A DNA stretch of 32,800 nucleotides, from positions 1-32,800 of the forward strand of contig JAOAPR010000253.1 of assembly GCA_025463005.1 (NCBI GenBank). Reading direction: 5' to 3'. Each line of letters starts with the position of its first letter. Position 1 is the first letter of the stretch. A program made the translations under genes and the position numbers. This document shows positions 23,397 to 32,189 of the stretch, piece by piece. Below the pieces are notes generated by a model, which ran no database searches, had not been told where the DNA came from, and worked only from the letters and a program-made list of their open reading frames with translations. Source of the DNA: Bryobacterales bacterium. GTDB taxonomy: Bacteria; Acidobacteriota; Terriglobia; Bryobacterales; Bryobacteraceae.

Positions 23397-24299
23397 CTAC
23401 AACGGCAGCACCGCCGCCATCGGAGTCCCAGCCCGCTCGCGCTCGATCGGATTCCGCAGCAGGCGCCCGAAGCCTTCCCACTGGATCACGACCTGATCGC
23501 CTTCCTCCAGAACCACCTCGTCTCCGAAACTGGAAATGCTGCCGCCCAAAAAATGGACATGCGCGTCACCCGGAATCCGATGAGCCTCGAATTGGAAATG
23601 ATGCCGCTCGATCTCCTCGAGGCGGAACGCTGTATGCTTCTCGCCCGTCCGGATTTCCTTGGACCATATCGGCGCTCCGCCCCGCTCCACGGCGACCGAT
23701 CCCGCCACGTCCTGGAATTCGGCATCGAGCGCCAGCTCCGGCCCGATCGCGCAAGACCGCAGCTTGGCGCGCGAGAGCAAGCGCGCGTCCTGTCCCACCA
23801 TAGCCGGATCCGCAAATTCATTCCCGGGAGTGAGCCCGACGCGCCGCGGCAGACCGTCCGGCCCGATCACATACACGGCAGCCAGCTCCGCTTCCTCGGC
23901 GCCGCCGCTCGCAAAACCGGGGATCGTGAGCGCCTCGCCGTGAGCGCGCAAGTTCACACCGTTCCCTTTTGTAAACCAAGGGGGCGCTGCCGGGGATTTG
24001 CCGGCATCATGAGCGTTCGCGCATCCCGAAACAAGGCAGCACGACGGATGCTCGGGATGGTCGAAGCTCGGCAGAAACCGCCACGCACTCCTCAGCGTGT
24101 GAACCTCGCGATAATCCAGGACAATTCCCGATAAATCCGTGCTCAGAAGGTCGCGCAGCTTCTGGCCGGTGTCGATCGCAGCCATGGCGAAGGCATAGGC
24201 GGACCGGTAGGTCGCCAGAAGATGTAGCTCGTCGCCGTTAACTAACGCCGTGCGGCGCCCATACTCCGGGTGGATGATCTGCACAAGCCGTGTGGGCAA
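23397..24299 (-). CDS. GguC/AraD1-like protein (fumarylacetoacetate-hydrolase fold)
   Basis: 300 residues with the order of motifs I know from GguC/AraD1 proteins: an N-terminal RLVQIIHPEYGRR, SAYAFAMAAID, WRFLPSFDHPEH, then TKGNG, EEAELAAVYVIG, GNEFAD, SKLR-like AKLRSCAIGPEL, and a C-terminal GDAHVHFLGG block. The FAH fold usually breaks C-C bonds or dehydrates sugar acids with a divalent metal. Family members are normally about 330 residues. Here the segment after CLVSG is short, with roughly 30-40 residues missing before PPWFTKGNG. Start is a TTG at 24299. The gene diverges from the F420-reductase-like gene, and its substrate is a guess. Confidence 0.75.
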   Translation of the reverse strand: MPTRLVQIIHPEYGRRTALVNGDELHLLATYRSAYAFAMAAIDTGQKLRDLLSTDLSGIVLDYREVHTLRSAWRFLPSFDHPEHPSCCLVSGCANAHDAGKSPAAPPWFTKGNGVNLRAHGEALTIPGFASGGAEEAELAAVYVIGPDGLPRRVGLTPGNEFADPAMVGQDARLLSRAKLRSCAIGPELALDAEFQDVAGSVAVERGGAPIWSKEIRTGEKHTAFRLEEIERHHFQFEAHRIPGDAHVHFLGGSISSFGDEVVLEEGDQVVIQWEGFGRLLRNPIERERAGTPMAAVLPL

Positions 24300-24341
24300 G
24301 ATTCAGCGTAACAGGCTGGCATACTGAGTCTGGAGGCGACG

Positions 24342-24995
24342 ATGGCGAAAAAAGTCGGAGTGCTCGGATCGGGCGTGGTGGGGAGAACGCTCGCCGAGGG
24401 GTTTCTCAAACATGGATACGAAGTCATGCTGGGTACCCGCGATCCGGCCAAAGGCGACGTGCCGGCGTGGGTATCCGCGCACCCTGGCGCGAAGGCGGGG
24501 ACCTTCCGCGAGACTGCGGTTTTCGGAGATATCGTCGTCCTGTCCGTTCTGGGCCGCGTGATTGAAGAAGTGATCGAACAAGCCGGACCGGATCATCTGA
24601 CCGACAAGGTCGTAATCGATACTACTAACCCGCTGGCGGAAAGCGCGCCGGTGGATGGAATCATGGAGTTCACCACCGGACCGAACGATTCGCTAGGCGA
24701 GAAGGTGCAGAGTTTGCTCCCCAACGCGCATGTGGTGAAGGCCTTCAACAGCGTGGGTAGCCCGCTCATGGTGAATCCGAAATTCGAGCAGGGCACGCCG
24801 ACCATGTTCCTTTGCGGCAATTACCCGGAAGCGCGACGCCTGGTATCCGAGATTTGCGTGCAGTTCGGGTGGGAACCTTTTGACTGCGGCGGGATCGCGG
24901 CATCGCGTGCGCTGGAGCCGCTATGTATGCTGTGGTGCCTGCCTGGCTTCCAGCGCAACGATTGGCGCCACGCGTTCAAGATGCTGACCCATTAA
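24342..24995 (+). CDS. NAD(P)-binding protein of the F420-dependent NADP reductase family
   Basis: 217 residues. The N-terminal dinucleotide-binding loop is GVLGSGVVGRTLAEGF (GxGxxG, about 8-13), followed by a Rossmann domain with VIDTTNPLAE (about 92-101) and VKAFNSVGSPLM (about 133-144), which are typical of NADPH:F420 oxidoreductase-like proteins. F420 use is only known for some members. Many bacterial homologues act on other substrates. A GGAGG Shine-Dalgarno site lies 5 nt before the ATG. A possible extended -10 TGGCATACT is at 24317-24325, giving a leader of only about ten nt. Confidence 0.8.
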   Translation: MAKKVGVLGSGVVGRTLAEGFLKHGYEVMLGTRDPAKGDVPAWVSAHPGAKAGTFRETAVFGDIVVLSVLGRVIEEVIEQAGPDHLTDKVVIDTTNPLAESAPVDGIMEFTTGPNDSLGEKVQSLLPNAHVVKAFNSVGSPLMVNPKFEQGTPTMFLCGNYPEARRLVSEICVQFGWEPFDCGGIAASRALEPLCMLWCLPGFQRNDWRHAFKMLTH

Positions 24996-25011
24996 CGCCA
25001 CAGCAAAATGG

Positions 25012-25031
25012 GGGACAGTCACCAGTGTCCC
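25012..25031. terminator. Hairpin in the convergent gap 24996-25049
   Basis: GGGACA (25012-25017) and TGTCCC (25026-25031) form a 6-bp stem with an 8-nt loop between the convergent F420-reductase-like and M14 genes. There is no T-run on either side, so terminator function is doubtful. The symmetric GACAGTCACCAGTGTC core could also be a scattered REP-like repeat. Confidence 0.35.
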
Positions 25032-25049
25032 GACCACAAACGACCCTTA

Positions 25050-27710
25050 CTAATACAGGGCATTAAACAGCAGCTTAAACGTCCCGTGCGGCTGCCCGCG
25101 GAACGCGATCTCGGGACCGAACAGCACCACTTTCCCTGCCCCGACTTTCGCCTCGGCAACCGCCGTCGATCCGTCCAGATGCTCCTGTCCCCAGGCCCAT
25201 CCACTGGCGAGCGTTTCCTTTCCAGCGAACCATGCGACCTTGCGACCCTCACCGTCCAGCCGGAACACCGGGCTGTTGTCGAAGAACACGATCGCTTCCG
25301 GCCCCATTCCGAAGGCCAGCGGATTCGTCGTGTCCACGGTCGCGCGCATCAGCGATCCCGGCACGTAAAATGTGTCGCGTGAAAGCCCCGCCAATGGATC
25401 GCTCACAGGTAGGCCAAGGAGCCGCGCCAAGCCGGTGGAGCTGCCGATCGTAATCAAAGTCCCTCCCGCCTGTACAAATTGCTTGAGCTGGGGAACGGTC
25501 TTGTCTTCAGTGATCTGGCCCAGCCAGCCGCGGTATTCGGCCGGAATGGTCGCTGCCGACGGCTGCGATCCGCCGCCGCCTTTCCGGAACGCGCCGTCGG
25601 TGAGCACCAGCACATCATATTTGCGGTTGAGATCGCCTTTGTCGAGCGTCTGCGGATACACCACCTCGAACGGAAACTCGAACTGTTCAAACAGCCAGCG
25701 GGTCCACCCCGAGGGAGCCAGGCCGCCGTACTGATCGTACAGGCCGATGCGCACCGGCTTGAGCTTGAGAATATCGGCTCCGGGTCCGGCTGTCGACGCC
25801 TCGACCGGCACACCGAGCTCAGCCGCGCCTTTCTCCAGAACCGCGCGCGCGGCGGAGCTGGCCGGGACCCAGATCGTTCCATCGCGTTTCAGCCAATACA
25901 CCTCGCTGCCTGCTTTCAGGAGCCGGTTCACCAACGTGAACGAATTGTTGATGCGGTGGCTGATCAGGTACCCGGCAGGATTCTCCGGTCCCTGAATTGA
26001 TTTGACAGGCGGGCTGACCAGACCGTTGACCTTGGCGAACGGGCCATCGAAGGCGTCAAGAATCCGATCGTATTTAATCCCCATTTGCAGCGCCAGCGTC
26101 CAGCCCGCGATGTCGTACGGAGCAACCGGCGGACCTCCGGGGTAGCGCATATCGTTCGGATGATCCTGCGGCTCGAACATATCGAGCACGTGCGGGCGGA
26201 AGGCCTGGGCGGTCTTCACCACAAACGAACCGGCCGGATAACTCTTGCCCGCCGCCTGAAACTCCGCGGTTGAGCGCAGCACCGTAATCCCGGTCTTCAG
26301 CAGCGCGTTCACGAATTCGACCGCAGTCGGGAAATCGTCCTGATTGGAGGGAATCACGTAACCGCGCGGATCGCGATATTGAGAGTCGTGCAGCACGGTA
26401 TCGTACAGCGTCGCAGCGAGAGGCCCTCCGGAAGTTCTGGACTGCTGTGCCGCGGCGGCGCGCAGCGCCTCGATCCGTTTAGGCGTGATGGTCCAGCTAT
26501 CCTGGCTGCCCTTCTCGATGGAGTTCCTGCCCATGCGGTAAATGTTGAACAGCAGCGTCTCGCGGTAACGCGACGCATAGTCGAGAACGGCCCGGTTCTG
26601 GCTGATGTCGTAATCAATCGACTGGCGATAATGCCAGCGCTGCGGCGCGATCGGCAACGGCCAGTCGCCCTGGGGCAACTGCTTGTCGGGAACCAGGGGA
26701 ATATCCACCGGTGTGGGGTTGCCGATGATTTCCGTCAGGATTCCGATCATATTGTGAAAGTACGAAATCGTGCGCAGCCCGCCGTTCCACCACGTGGAAT
26801 AATTCGAGCCGCTGCGCATGGCCGATCCGGCCTTGCCTTCGGCGATCAGTCGGCTGTGCATGGCCGACCCCAGCATTTCAACGCTGAGTGGGATTAACGG
26901 ATCCAGATTGTAGTTGAAAGGATCGCGGAAGGGCGGGATGAACACCACCGCGCCCGCGGGACCGGTCTGGTGATGGTTGTAAACGATCTGCGGAAACCAC
27001 TCCAGGAACATCTGCCGGTTCATGTTGGTCGTCTCGGGCATCGCCGACAGGAAGAAATCGCGGTTATCGTCGTGACCGATGTACTTGTGATACAGGCGCG
27101 GAAGACCGTTCAGGCTGCGCTTGGCCGAATCCGCCTCGCGCATGTACCAGTTGGCCACCAGTTCCTGCCCGTCCGGATTCGCCTGCACATAAAGCTGGAT
27201 GACATCATCCAGCAGCCGCGTGGTTTCCGGATCGTTGCGGCTGACCATCTGGTAGACCATCTCCATCAACTGCTGTGAGCCGACGGTCTCACTCGCGTGC
27301 AGGCCGCCGTCTATCCAGACCACCACTTTGCCCTGGCGCGCCAGTGCGTGCGCCTCGTCGTCCGTAAGTCCCTCGGCCAGCGCGAGCCTTCGCGCGATGT
27401 CCTTGTACTTGTCGAGGCTCCGAAGGTTCTCAGGCGAGCTTACAATCGCCATGTATTGGCGGCGACCCTCGGCGGTGGCGCCCATGTCCACCAATTTCAT
27501 CCGGTCCGATTCCGTCGCCAGCTTCTTCCAATAGGCTTCGAGCTGGGTGTAGGTTGCGACCTGGTAGTCGTCACCTATGTTGAAGCCCAGCGCTTCCTTA
27601 GGGGTCGTGATAGGGGAGGGAGACTGTGCGGAGACACTCCACGTACACAGGATTGCGGCGCACCAGGTTCGCACCAGGGCAATCCTGGCCCTCCGGCTCC
27701 GATTGGCCAT
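25050..27710 (-). CDS. Secreted M14-family zinc carboxypeptidase
   Basis: 886 residues with a signal peptide (cleavage near SAQS, residue 29). The zinc site is visible: His138 and Glu141 in GGLHASETVG, and His246 in YNHHQTG. The likely general base is Glu327 in ILTEIIGN. The domain spans about 35-340, and the following 500-odd residues hold an uncharacterised C-terminal region with a glutamine-amidotransferase-like fold. A longer open frame to 27770 exists, but the ATG at 27710 gives a normal signal peptide and follows a TACAAT box (27720-27725) by 9 nt. The protein should trim peptides in the periplasm. It faces clpX across a divergent gap. Confidence 0.9.
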   Translation of the reverse strand: MANRSRRARIALVRTWCAAILCTWSVSAQSPSPITTPKEALGFNIGDDYQVATYTQLEAYWKKLATESDRMKLVDMGATAEGRRQYMAIVSSPENLRSLDKYKDIARRLALAEGLTDDEAHALARQGKVVVWIDGGLHASETVGSQQLMEMVYQMVSRNDPETTRLLDDVIQLYVQANPDGQELVANWYMREADSAKRSLNGLPRLYHKYIGHDDNRDFFLSAMPETTNMNRQMFLEWFPQIVYNHHQTGPAGAVVFIPPFRDPFNYNLDPLIPLSVEMLGSAMHSRLIAEGKAGSAMRSGSNYSTWWNGGLRTISYFHNMIGILTEIIGNPTPVDIPLVPDKQLPQGDWPLPIAPQRWHYRQSIDYDISQNRAVLDYASRYRETLLFNIYRMGRNSIEKGSQDSWTITPKRIEALRAAAAQQSRTSGGPLAATLYDTVLHDSQYRDPRGYVIPSNQDDFPTAVEFVNALLKTGITVLRSTAEFQAAGKSYPAGSFVVKTAQAFRPHVLDMFEPQDHPNDMRYPGGPPVAPYDIAGWTLALQMGIKYDRILDAFDGPFAKVNGLVSPPVKSIQGPENPAGYLISHRINNSFTLVNRLLKAGSEVYWLKRDGTIWVPASSAARAVLEKGAAELGVPVEASTAGPGADILKLKPVRIGLYDQYGGLAPSGWTRWLFEQFEFPFEVVYPQTLDKGDLNRKYDVLVLTDGAFRKGGGGSQPSAATIPAEYRGWLGQITEDKTVPQLKQFVQAGGTLITIGSSTGLARLLGLPVSDPLAGLSRDTFYVPGSLMRATVDTTNPLAFGMGPEAIVFFDNSPVFRLDGEGRKVAWFAGKETLASGWAWGQEHLDGSTAVAEAKVGAGKVVLFGPEIAFRGQPHGTFKLLFNALY

Positions 27711-27719
27711 ATGGATCTG

Positions 27720-27725
27720 ATTGTA
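27720..27725 (-). promoter_or_regulatory. -10 box of the M14 peptidase gene, near-leaderless
   Basis: TACAAT on the minus strand ends 9 nt before the ATG at 27710, so the leader would be about 3 nt. No Shine-Dalgarno site. It supports the 27710 start. Confidence 0.4.
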
Positions 27726-27833
27726 AGGGAATCTACCGGGGGTGCGGCGGGCCTCGCCGGTATTAACCACCTTAGGTTACCCGGTTTCAAGCCCCATTTG
27801 CACCATCTTTGCCACCCCGGCCAGGAAGTCCGC

Positions 27834-27839
27834 TATACT
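27834..27839 (+). promoter_or_regulatory. Possible clpX operon -10 box
   Basis: TATACT with a TTGCCA (27809-27814) 19 nt upstream. The leader to the GTG at 27878 is about 32 nt and contains the Shine-Dalgarno site, so this would be a conventional leadered promoter, in contrast to most single genes in the window. Confidence 0.4.
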
Positions 27840-27877
27840 GGGAATGTCCGAGATCCAGTCATTGTGCAGGAGACCTT

Positions 27878-29158
27878 GTGAAGCGTGCCGGCTCCGACGA
27901 TTCCCTACGTTGTTCTTTTTGCCATAAAAGCCAGGATGTTGTTGGTAAACTGATCTCCTCCCCCTCTGATTACCCACGCGCCTATATCTGCGATGAGTGC
28001 ATTGCCGTCTGTAACTCGATCCTCGAGGACGATCGCAATGAGCAGCAGTATGGCGCGCCCCATAAACTGCCCAAACCATTGGAATTAAAGGAATACCTGG
28101 ATCAATACGTGATCGGCCAGGACGCTACCAAGAAGAAGCTCGCGGTAGCCGTCTACAACCATTACAAGCGCATCCAGATGAACAAGCAGCGCTCGGGTGA
28201 AGTGGAGCTGTCCAAGTCCAACATCCTCTTGATTGGACCCACCGGCACGGGAAAGACCCTGCTGGCCCAGACCCTCGCCCGGATTCTGGATGTCCCGTTC
28301 GCGATTGTCGACGCCACCACGTTGACCGAAGCCGGGTATGTGGGCGAAGACGTCGAGAATATTATCCTCCGGCTTCTTCAGAACGCCGATTGGGACGTCC
28401 AGCGTTGCCAGCAAGGCATCATCTATATTGACGAAATCGACAAGATCGGGCGCAAGGACGAAAATCCCTCGATTACGCGCGACGTCTCCGGTGAGGGAGT
28501 CCAGCAAGCGCTCCTCAAGATCCTGGAAGGAACGGTCGCGAATGTCCCGCCGCAGGGCGGGCGCAAGCATCCGCACCAGGAATTCACGCCGGTGGACACC
28601 ACCAACATTCTGTTCATCTGCGGTGGCGCCTTCATTGGCCTCGAAAAGACCATCGCCCGGCGCGTGGGTACGCGGACCATCGGTTTTTCGAACAGTAATG
28701 AGGAGAACGCCGCATCCTCAGCCCGGCGCACCGGCAGTTCGGGCCGGCGCGATGTGTCTATGTTGGAACAGGTCCAACCGGTCGATCTCATTAAGGGCGG
28801 ATTTATCCCCGAGTTCATCGGGCGGCTGCCTGTGGTGGCGGTGCTCGAGGACCTGAGCAAGGATGCCCTGGTACAGATTCTGAGCAAGCCCAAGAACGCG
28901 ATCATTCGGCAGTATCAGAAACTGTTCGAGTTCGAAAACGTGCGGCTGAAGTTTAGTGACGACGCCCTGGAAGCCATCGCGCAGCTTGCGATGGAACGCA
29001 AGGTCGGAGCGCGCGGGTTGCGGATGATCCTGGAGGATCTGATGCTCGACCTGATGTACTACTTACCCTCCTATAAGAAAGTTCGCGAGTTTCTGGTGAC
29101 CAAAGAGATGGTCATGACCCAAAAGATTAGTTTGGCGTTGTTAGAAAAGGCAGGATGA
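27878..29158 (+). CDS. clpX: ClpX, ATP-dependent unfoldase of the ClpXP protease
   Basis: 426 residues. The N-terminal zinc-binding domain has Cys12, Cys15, Cys38 and Cys41 (CSFC and CDEC). The AAA+ domain has Walker A GPTGTGKT (120-127), the pore loop GYVG (153-156), Walker B IIYIDEID (181-188) and a GGRKHP loop. It unfolds proteins and feeds them to ClpP, whose gene is not in this window. I use the GTG at 27878 with AGGAG 5 nt upstream. A longer open frame from 27809 would only add non-homologous residues. The stop overlaps the lon start as ATGA. Confidence 0.97.
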   Translation: MKRAGSDDSLRCSFCHKSQDVVGKLISSPSDYPRAYICDECIAVCNSILEDDRNEQQYGAPHKLPKPLELKEYLDQYVIGQDATKKKLAVAVYNHYKRIQMNKQRSGEVELSKSNILLIGPTGTGKTLLAQTLARILDVPFAIVDATTLTEAGYVGEDVENIILRLLQNADWDVQRCQQGIIYIDEIDKIGRKDENPSITRDVSGEGVQQALLKILEGTVANVPPQGGRKHPHQEFTPVDTTNILFICGGAFIGLEKTIARRVGTRTIGFSNSNEENAASSARRTGSSGRRDVSMLEQVQPVDLIKGGFIPEFIGRLPVVAVLEDLSKDALVQILSKPKNAIIRQYQKLFEFENVRLKFSDDALEAIAQLAMERKVGARGLRMILEDLMLDLMYYLPSYKKVREFLVTKEMVMTQKISLALLEKAG

Positions 29159-31581
29159 TCACTTCCAAAGAAAAATCTGATTCGCGGCGGCTCCCGATGA
29201 TGCCTATCCGGGATGTCGTTATTTTTCCGCATATGATGACGCCGTTCGTGGTTGGCCGCGAATCGAGCGTGCGCGCGCTCGAAGAGGCGCTGGCGGGGGA
29301 CCGCAAGATTTTCCTGGCAACGCAGCACGATGCGAGCGTGGACGAACCGCGCCCGGACGAGATTTTCTCCGTGGGGACCGTCGCCAACATCGTACAGAGC
29401 TTGCGCCAGTCCGATGGCAACATCAAGGTGCTGGTGGAAGGCGTCGAACGCGGGAAAGTAGTCAGCGTCAGCGAAGAAGATGGATACTTCCGCGCCACCG
29501 TGCGGACATTCAGCTATCGCATTGAATCCGGCCCGCAACTGGATGCGCTTATCTCGCGAGTGACCAACTTGTTCGAGCAGTACGTCAAGATCAGCCAGAA
29601 CGTCAATTACGACAACATGGTAGCGGCGGTTCGCACCGACGATCCGGGCAAGCTCGGCGATACCGTCGGCGCAAACCTCCAGCTTTCGATCGAGGAAAAG
29701 CAGGAATTGCTCGAAATCTTCGATCCCATCGACCGGCTGACCCGCGTTGCGGAAATGCTCGACATCGAGATCGAGAAGCTCAATGTCGACCGCACCATCC
29801 AGGGCCGCGTGAAGCGCCAGATGGAAAAGGCGCAGAAGGAATACTACCTCAACGAGAAGATCAAGGCCATCCAGAAGGAACTAGGCCGCGGCGAGAAGAG
29901 CGAATTCGACGAGCTGAAGAAGAAGATCGAATCCGCGGGCATGACCAAGGATGCGCTGGAAAAGGCCACGGCCGAGCTGAAGCGGCTGGAGCAGATGCCG
30001 CCCATGTCGGCCGAATCGACGGTTTCGCGTAATTATCTCGATTGGCTCCTGGCGGTGCCATGGAAGAAGAAGTCGAAAGAAATCCGGGAGCTGCCGTTCG
30101 CTCAAAAAGTTCTCGAAAGCGACCACTACGGCCTGGAGAAGATCAAAGAGCGCATCCTCGAATTCCTGGCGGTGCGCCGCCTGGTCAAAGATCCCAAGGG
30201 ATCCATCCTGTGCTTTGTCGGGCCTCCCGGCGTGGGTAAGACTTCGCTGGGAATGTCGATCGCCAAGGCTACGGGACGCAAGTTCGTGCGCCTGTCGCTC
30301 GGCGGCGTGCGCGATGAGGCGGAAGTCCGAGGCCACCGGCGCACTTATATCGGCGCCCTGCCCGGGCAGATTCTTCAGATGATGAAGAAAGCCGGCGTTC
30401 GCAATCCGGTGTTCATGCTGGACGAAATCGACAAGATGTCGACCGACTTCCGCGGCGATCCATCCGCGGCGCTCCTCGAAGTGCTCGATCCCGAGCAGAA
30501 CTACATGTTCATGGATCACTACCTGGACGTGGAGTACGATCTGAGCCAGGTATTCTTCATCGCCACGGCCAACGTGCTGCACACCATCCCGCCGGCGCTC
30601 CAGGATCGCATGGAAGTGATCCGGCTTCACGGCTACACCGAAGTCGAAAAGATGGAAATCGCCAAGCGGTTCCTGGTTCCCAAGCAGCGCAAGGAAACCG
30701 GCGTCGCCAACGACGAGCAGGTCGAGTTCACCGAGGAAGGCCTTCAGGAACTGGTCCAGCACTACACGCGCGAAGCCGGCGTCCGCAACCTGGAGCGGGA
30801 AATCGGCAACGTCTGCCGCAAGGTGGCGCGCTCGGTGGTAAACGCCCAATCCGATCCCAAGAAGAAGGATCATCCCAAGACCCTGGTCACCGCGGTGAAG
30901 GTGAACGAACTGCTTGGTCCTCAGAAGTTTCGCGAACAGGAAGCCGAGAAGAAGAACGAAGTCGGCGCGACACTGGGTCTGGCCTGGACCGAGGTGGGCG
31001 GGTCGATCCTCGGCACGGAAGCCGCGATCATGGAAGGCCGCGGAAAACTGACGACAACCGGCAAGCTGGGCGATGTGATGCAGGAATCGGCCCAGGCGGC
31101 TATGAGCTATGTGCGCTCCCGCGCCCATCATTTCGGGCTGCCGCGCGATTTCTACCGGCATCTCGACATTCACCTGCATGTTCCCGAGGGGGCGATTCCC
31201 AAAGATGGCCCTTCGGCCGGAATTACCATCGCGACCAGTATCACCAGCGCGCTGACCAGCATTCCGGTGCGGGCCGATATCGCCATGACCGGCGAAATCA
31301 CGGTTCGCGGCCGCGTGCTGCCCATTGGCGGTCTGAAAGAGAAGCTTCTGGCCGCGCACCGGCACGGTATCCGCGAAGTAGTGCTTCCGGCGGACAACGA
31401 AAAAGATCTGCCGGACATTCCCGATAACATCCGCAAGGAGATGAAACTGCACTTCGTATCGTCGATGGACGAGGTGTTGAAGCTGGCCCTTGAAAAAGAA
31501 ATCGAGATGGCCCCGCTGGCGGGGATGTTAACCGCGGCCGAGATCGTGGCACGGTCCCGGGAAGACAAGGTAACCCACTAG
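29155..31581 (+). CDS. lon: Lon ATP-dependent protease
   Basis: 808 residues: N-terminal substrate-recognition domain (about 12-205), a helical region with QRKEY-like coiled coil ([18 protein letters not shown]), the AAA+ domain with Walker A GPPGVGKT (about 356-363) and Walker B FMLDEIDK, and the C-terminal peptidase domain with the Ser-Lys dyad, Ser687 in DGPSAGI and Lys730 in GGLKEK. The spacing of 43 residues equals that in E. coli Lon. It degrades damaged and regulatory proteins in the cytoplasm. Its ATG overlaps the clpX stop by 4 nt, so two ATP-dependent proteolysis components are translated together. Confidence 0.97.
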   Translation: MITSKEKSDSRRLPMMPIRDVVIFPHMMTPFVVGRESSVRALEEALAGDRKIFLATQHDASVDEPRPDEIFSVGTVANIVQSLRQSDGNIKVLVEGVERGKVVSVSEEDGYFRATVRTFSYRIESGPQLDALISRVTNLFEQYVKISQNVNYDNMVAAVRTDDPGKLGDTVGANLQLSIEEKQELLEIFDPIDRLTRVAEMLDIEIEKLNVDRTIQGRVKRQMEKAQKEYYLNEKIKAIQKELGRGEKSEFDELKKKIESAGMTKDALEKATAELKRLEQMPPMSAESTVSRNYLDWLLAVPWKKKSKEIRELPFAQKVLESDHYGLEKIKERILEFLAVRRLVKDPKGSILCFVGPPGVGKTSLGMSIAKATGRKFVRLSLGGVRDEAEVRGHRRTYIGALPGQILQMMKKAGVRNPVFMLDEIDKMSTDFRGDPSAALLEVLDPEQNYMFMDHYLDVEYDLSQVFFIATANVLHTIPPALQDRMEVIRLHGYTEVEKMEIAKRFLVPKQRKETGVANDEQVEFTEEGLQELVQHYTREAGVRNLEREIGNVCRKVARSVVNAQSDPKKKDHPKTLVTAVKVNELLGPQKFREQEAEKKNEVGATLGLAWTEVGGSILGTEAAIMEGRGKLTTTGKLGDVMQESAQAAMSYVRSRAHHFGLPRDFYRHLDIHLHVPEGAIPKDGPSAGITIATSITSALTSIPVRADIAMTGEITVRGRVLPIGGLKEKLLAAHRHGIREVVLPADNEKDLPDIPDNIRKEMKLHFVSSMDEVLKLALEKEIEMAPLAGMLTAAEIVARSREDKVTH

Positions 31582-31616
31582 GGGCTGTCCCTGGCCGCTG
31601 GCCCCTGGCCCTTAGT

Positions 31617-32189
31617 ATGGCCGCCCGGTTTATAATAAGTGCAGCCAGACCGGAGCAGTTTCCGCCGGAAGCGGACCCGGAAATCGCTTTTCTGGGCCGC
31701 AGTAATGTCGGCAAATCCAGCCTGCTGAATGCGCTGGTGGGGGCCGACGGACTGGCATTTACGAGTTCCTGGCCGGGCCGTACGCAGTTGATCAATTTCT
31801 ACCAGGTTGACGGCGGTTTTCGCTTCGTCGATCTGCCAGGATATGGATTCGCCAAAGTCCCCAAGGAAAATCGGGAGCAATGGAAAGGGCTGATCGAGCA
31901 ATATATGCTCGGGCGGAACGCCTTGAAGCTGGCGGTGATTCTGCTGGATGCCAGGCGCGGGTGGATGGAGAAGGATGTGGAGTTGCGGGACTGGCTGGAG
32001 TTCCACAATCGCCCCTATCTGGTAGTTATTACCAAAATTGACAAGCTCAAGTCTCAGAAAGAAAGGCATCAAAGCCTGAGCACCCTCCGGAAAAACTACT
32101 CCGGAGAGATGCTCGAATGCTCGGCCGTCACCGGCCGGGGAGTGAGGGAAATTTGGCAAGCGATCTCGAAAACAAAGATGACGCAGTAA
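31617..32189 (+). CDS. engB: EngB/YsxC ribosome-biogenesis GTPase
   Basis: 190 residues with all the GTPase motifs in the expected order: G1 GRSNVGKSS (about 27-35), G2 Thr in TSSWPGRT, G3 DLPGYG, G4 TKIDK and G5 SAVTG. It helps assemble the large ribosomal subunit. The ATG at 31617 follows the lon stop by 35 nt. A TATAAT sits inside the first codons (31632-31637) and is unlikely to drive this gene itself. The 3' end overlaps the rho start region by 37 nt. Confidence 0.95.
   Translation: MAARFIISAARPEQFPPEADPEIAFLGRSNVGKSSLLNALVGADGLAFTSSWPGRTQLINFYQVDGGFRFVDLPGYGFAKVPKENREQWKGLIEQYMLGRNALKLAVILLDARRGWMEKDVELRDWLEFHNRPYLVVITKIDKLKSQKERHQSLSTLRKNYSGEMLECSAVTGRGVREIWQAISKTKMTQ

Noticed and set aside
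29881-31452. 523-residue minus-strand frame opposite lon
   Set aside because: The same antisense effect. Lon has all catalytic motifs on the plus strand.
31632-31637. TATAAT inside the first codons of engB as a promoter
   Set aside because: A start downstream of it would remove the conserved EngB N-terminus, and the next in-frame start is within the G1 region. It is probably incidental to the codons for F-I-I.
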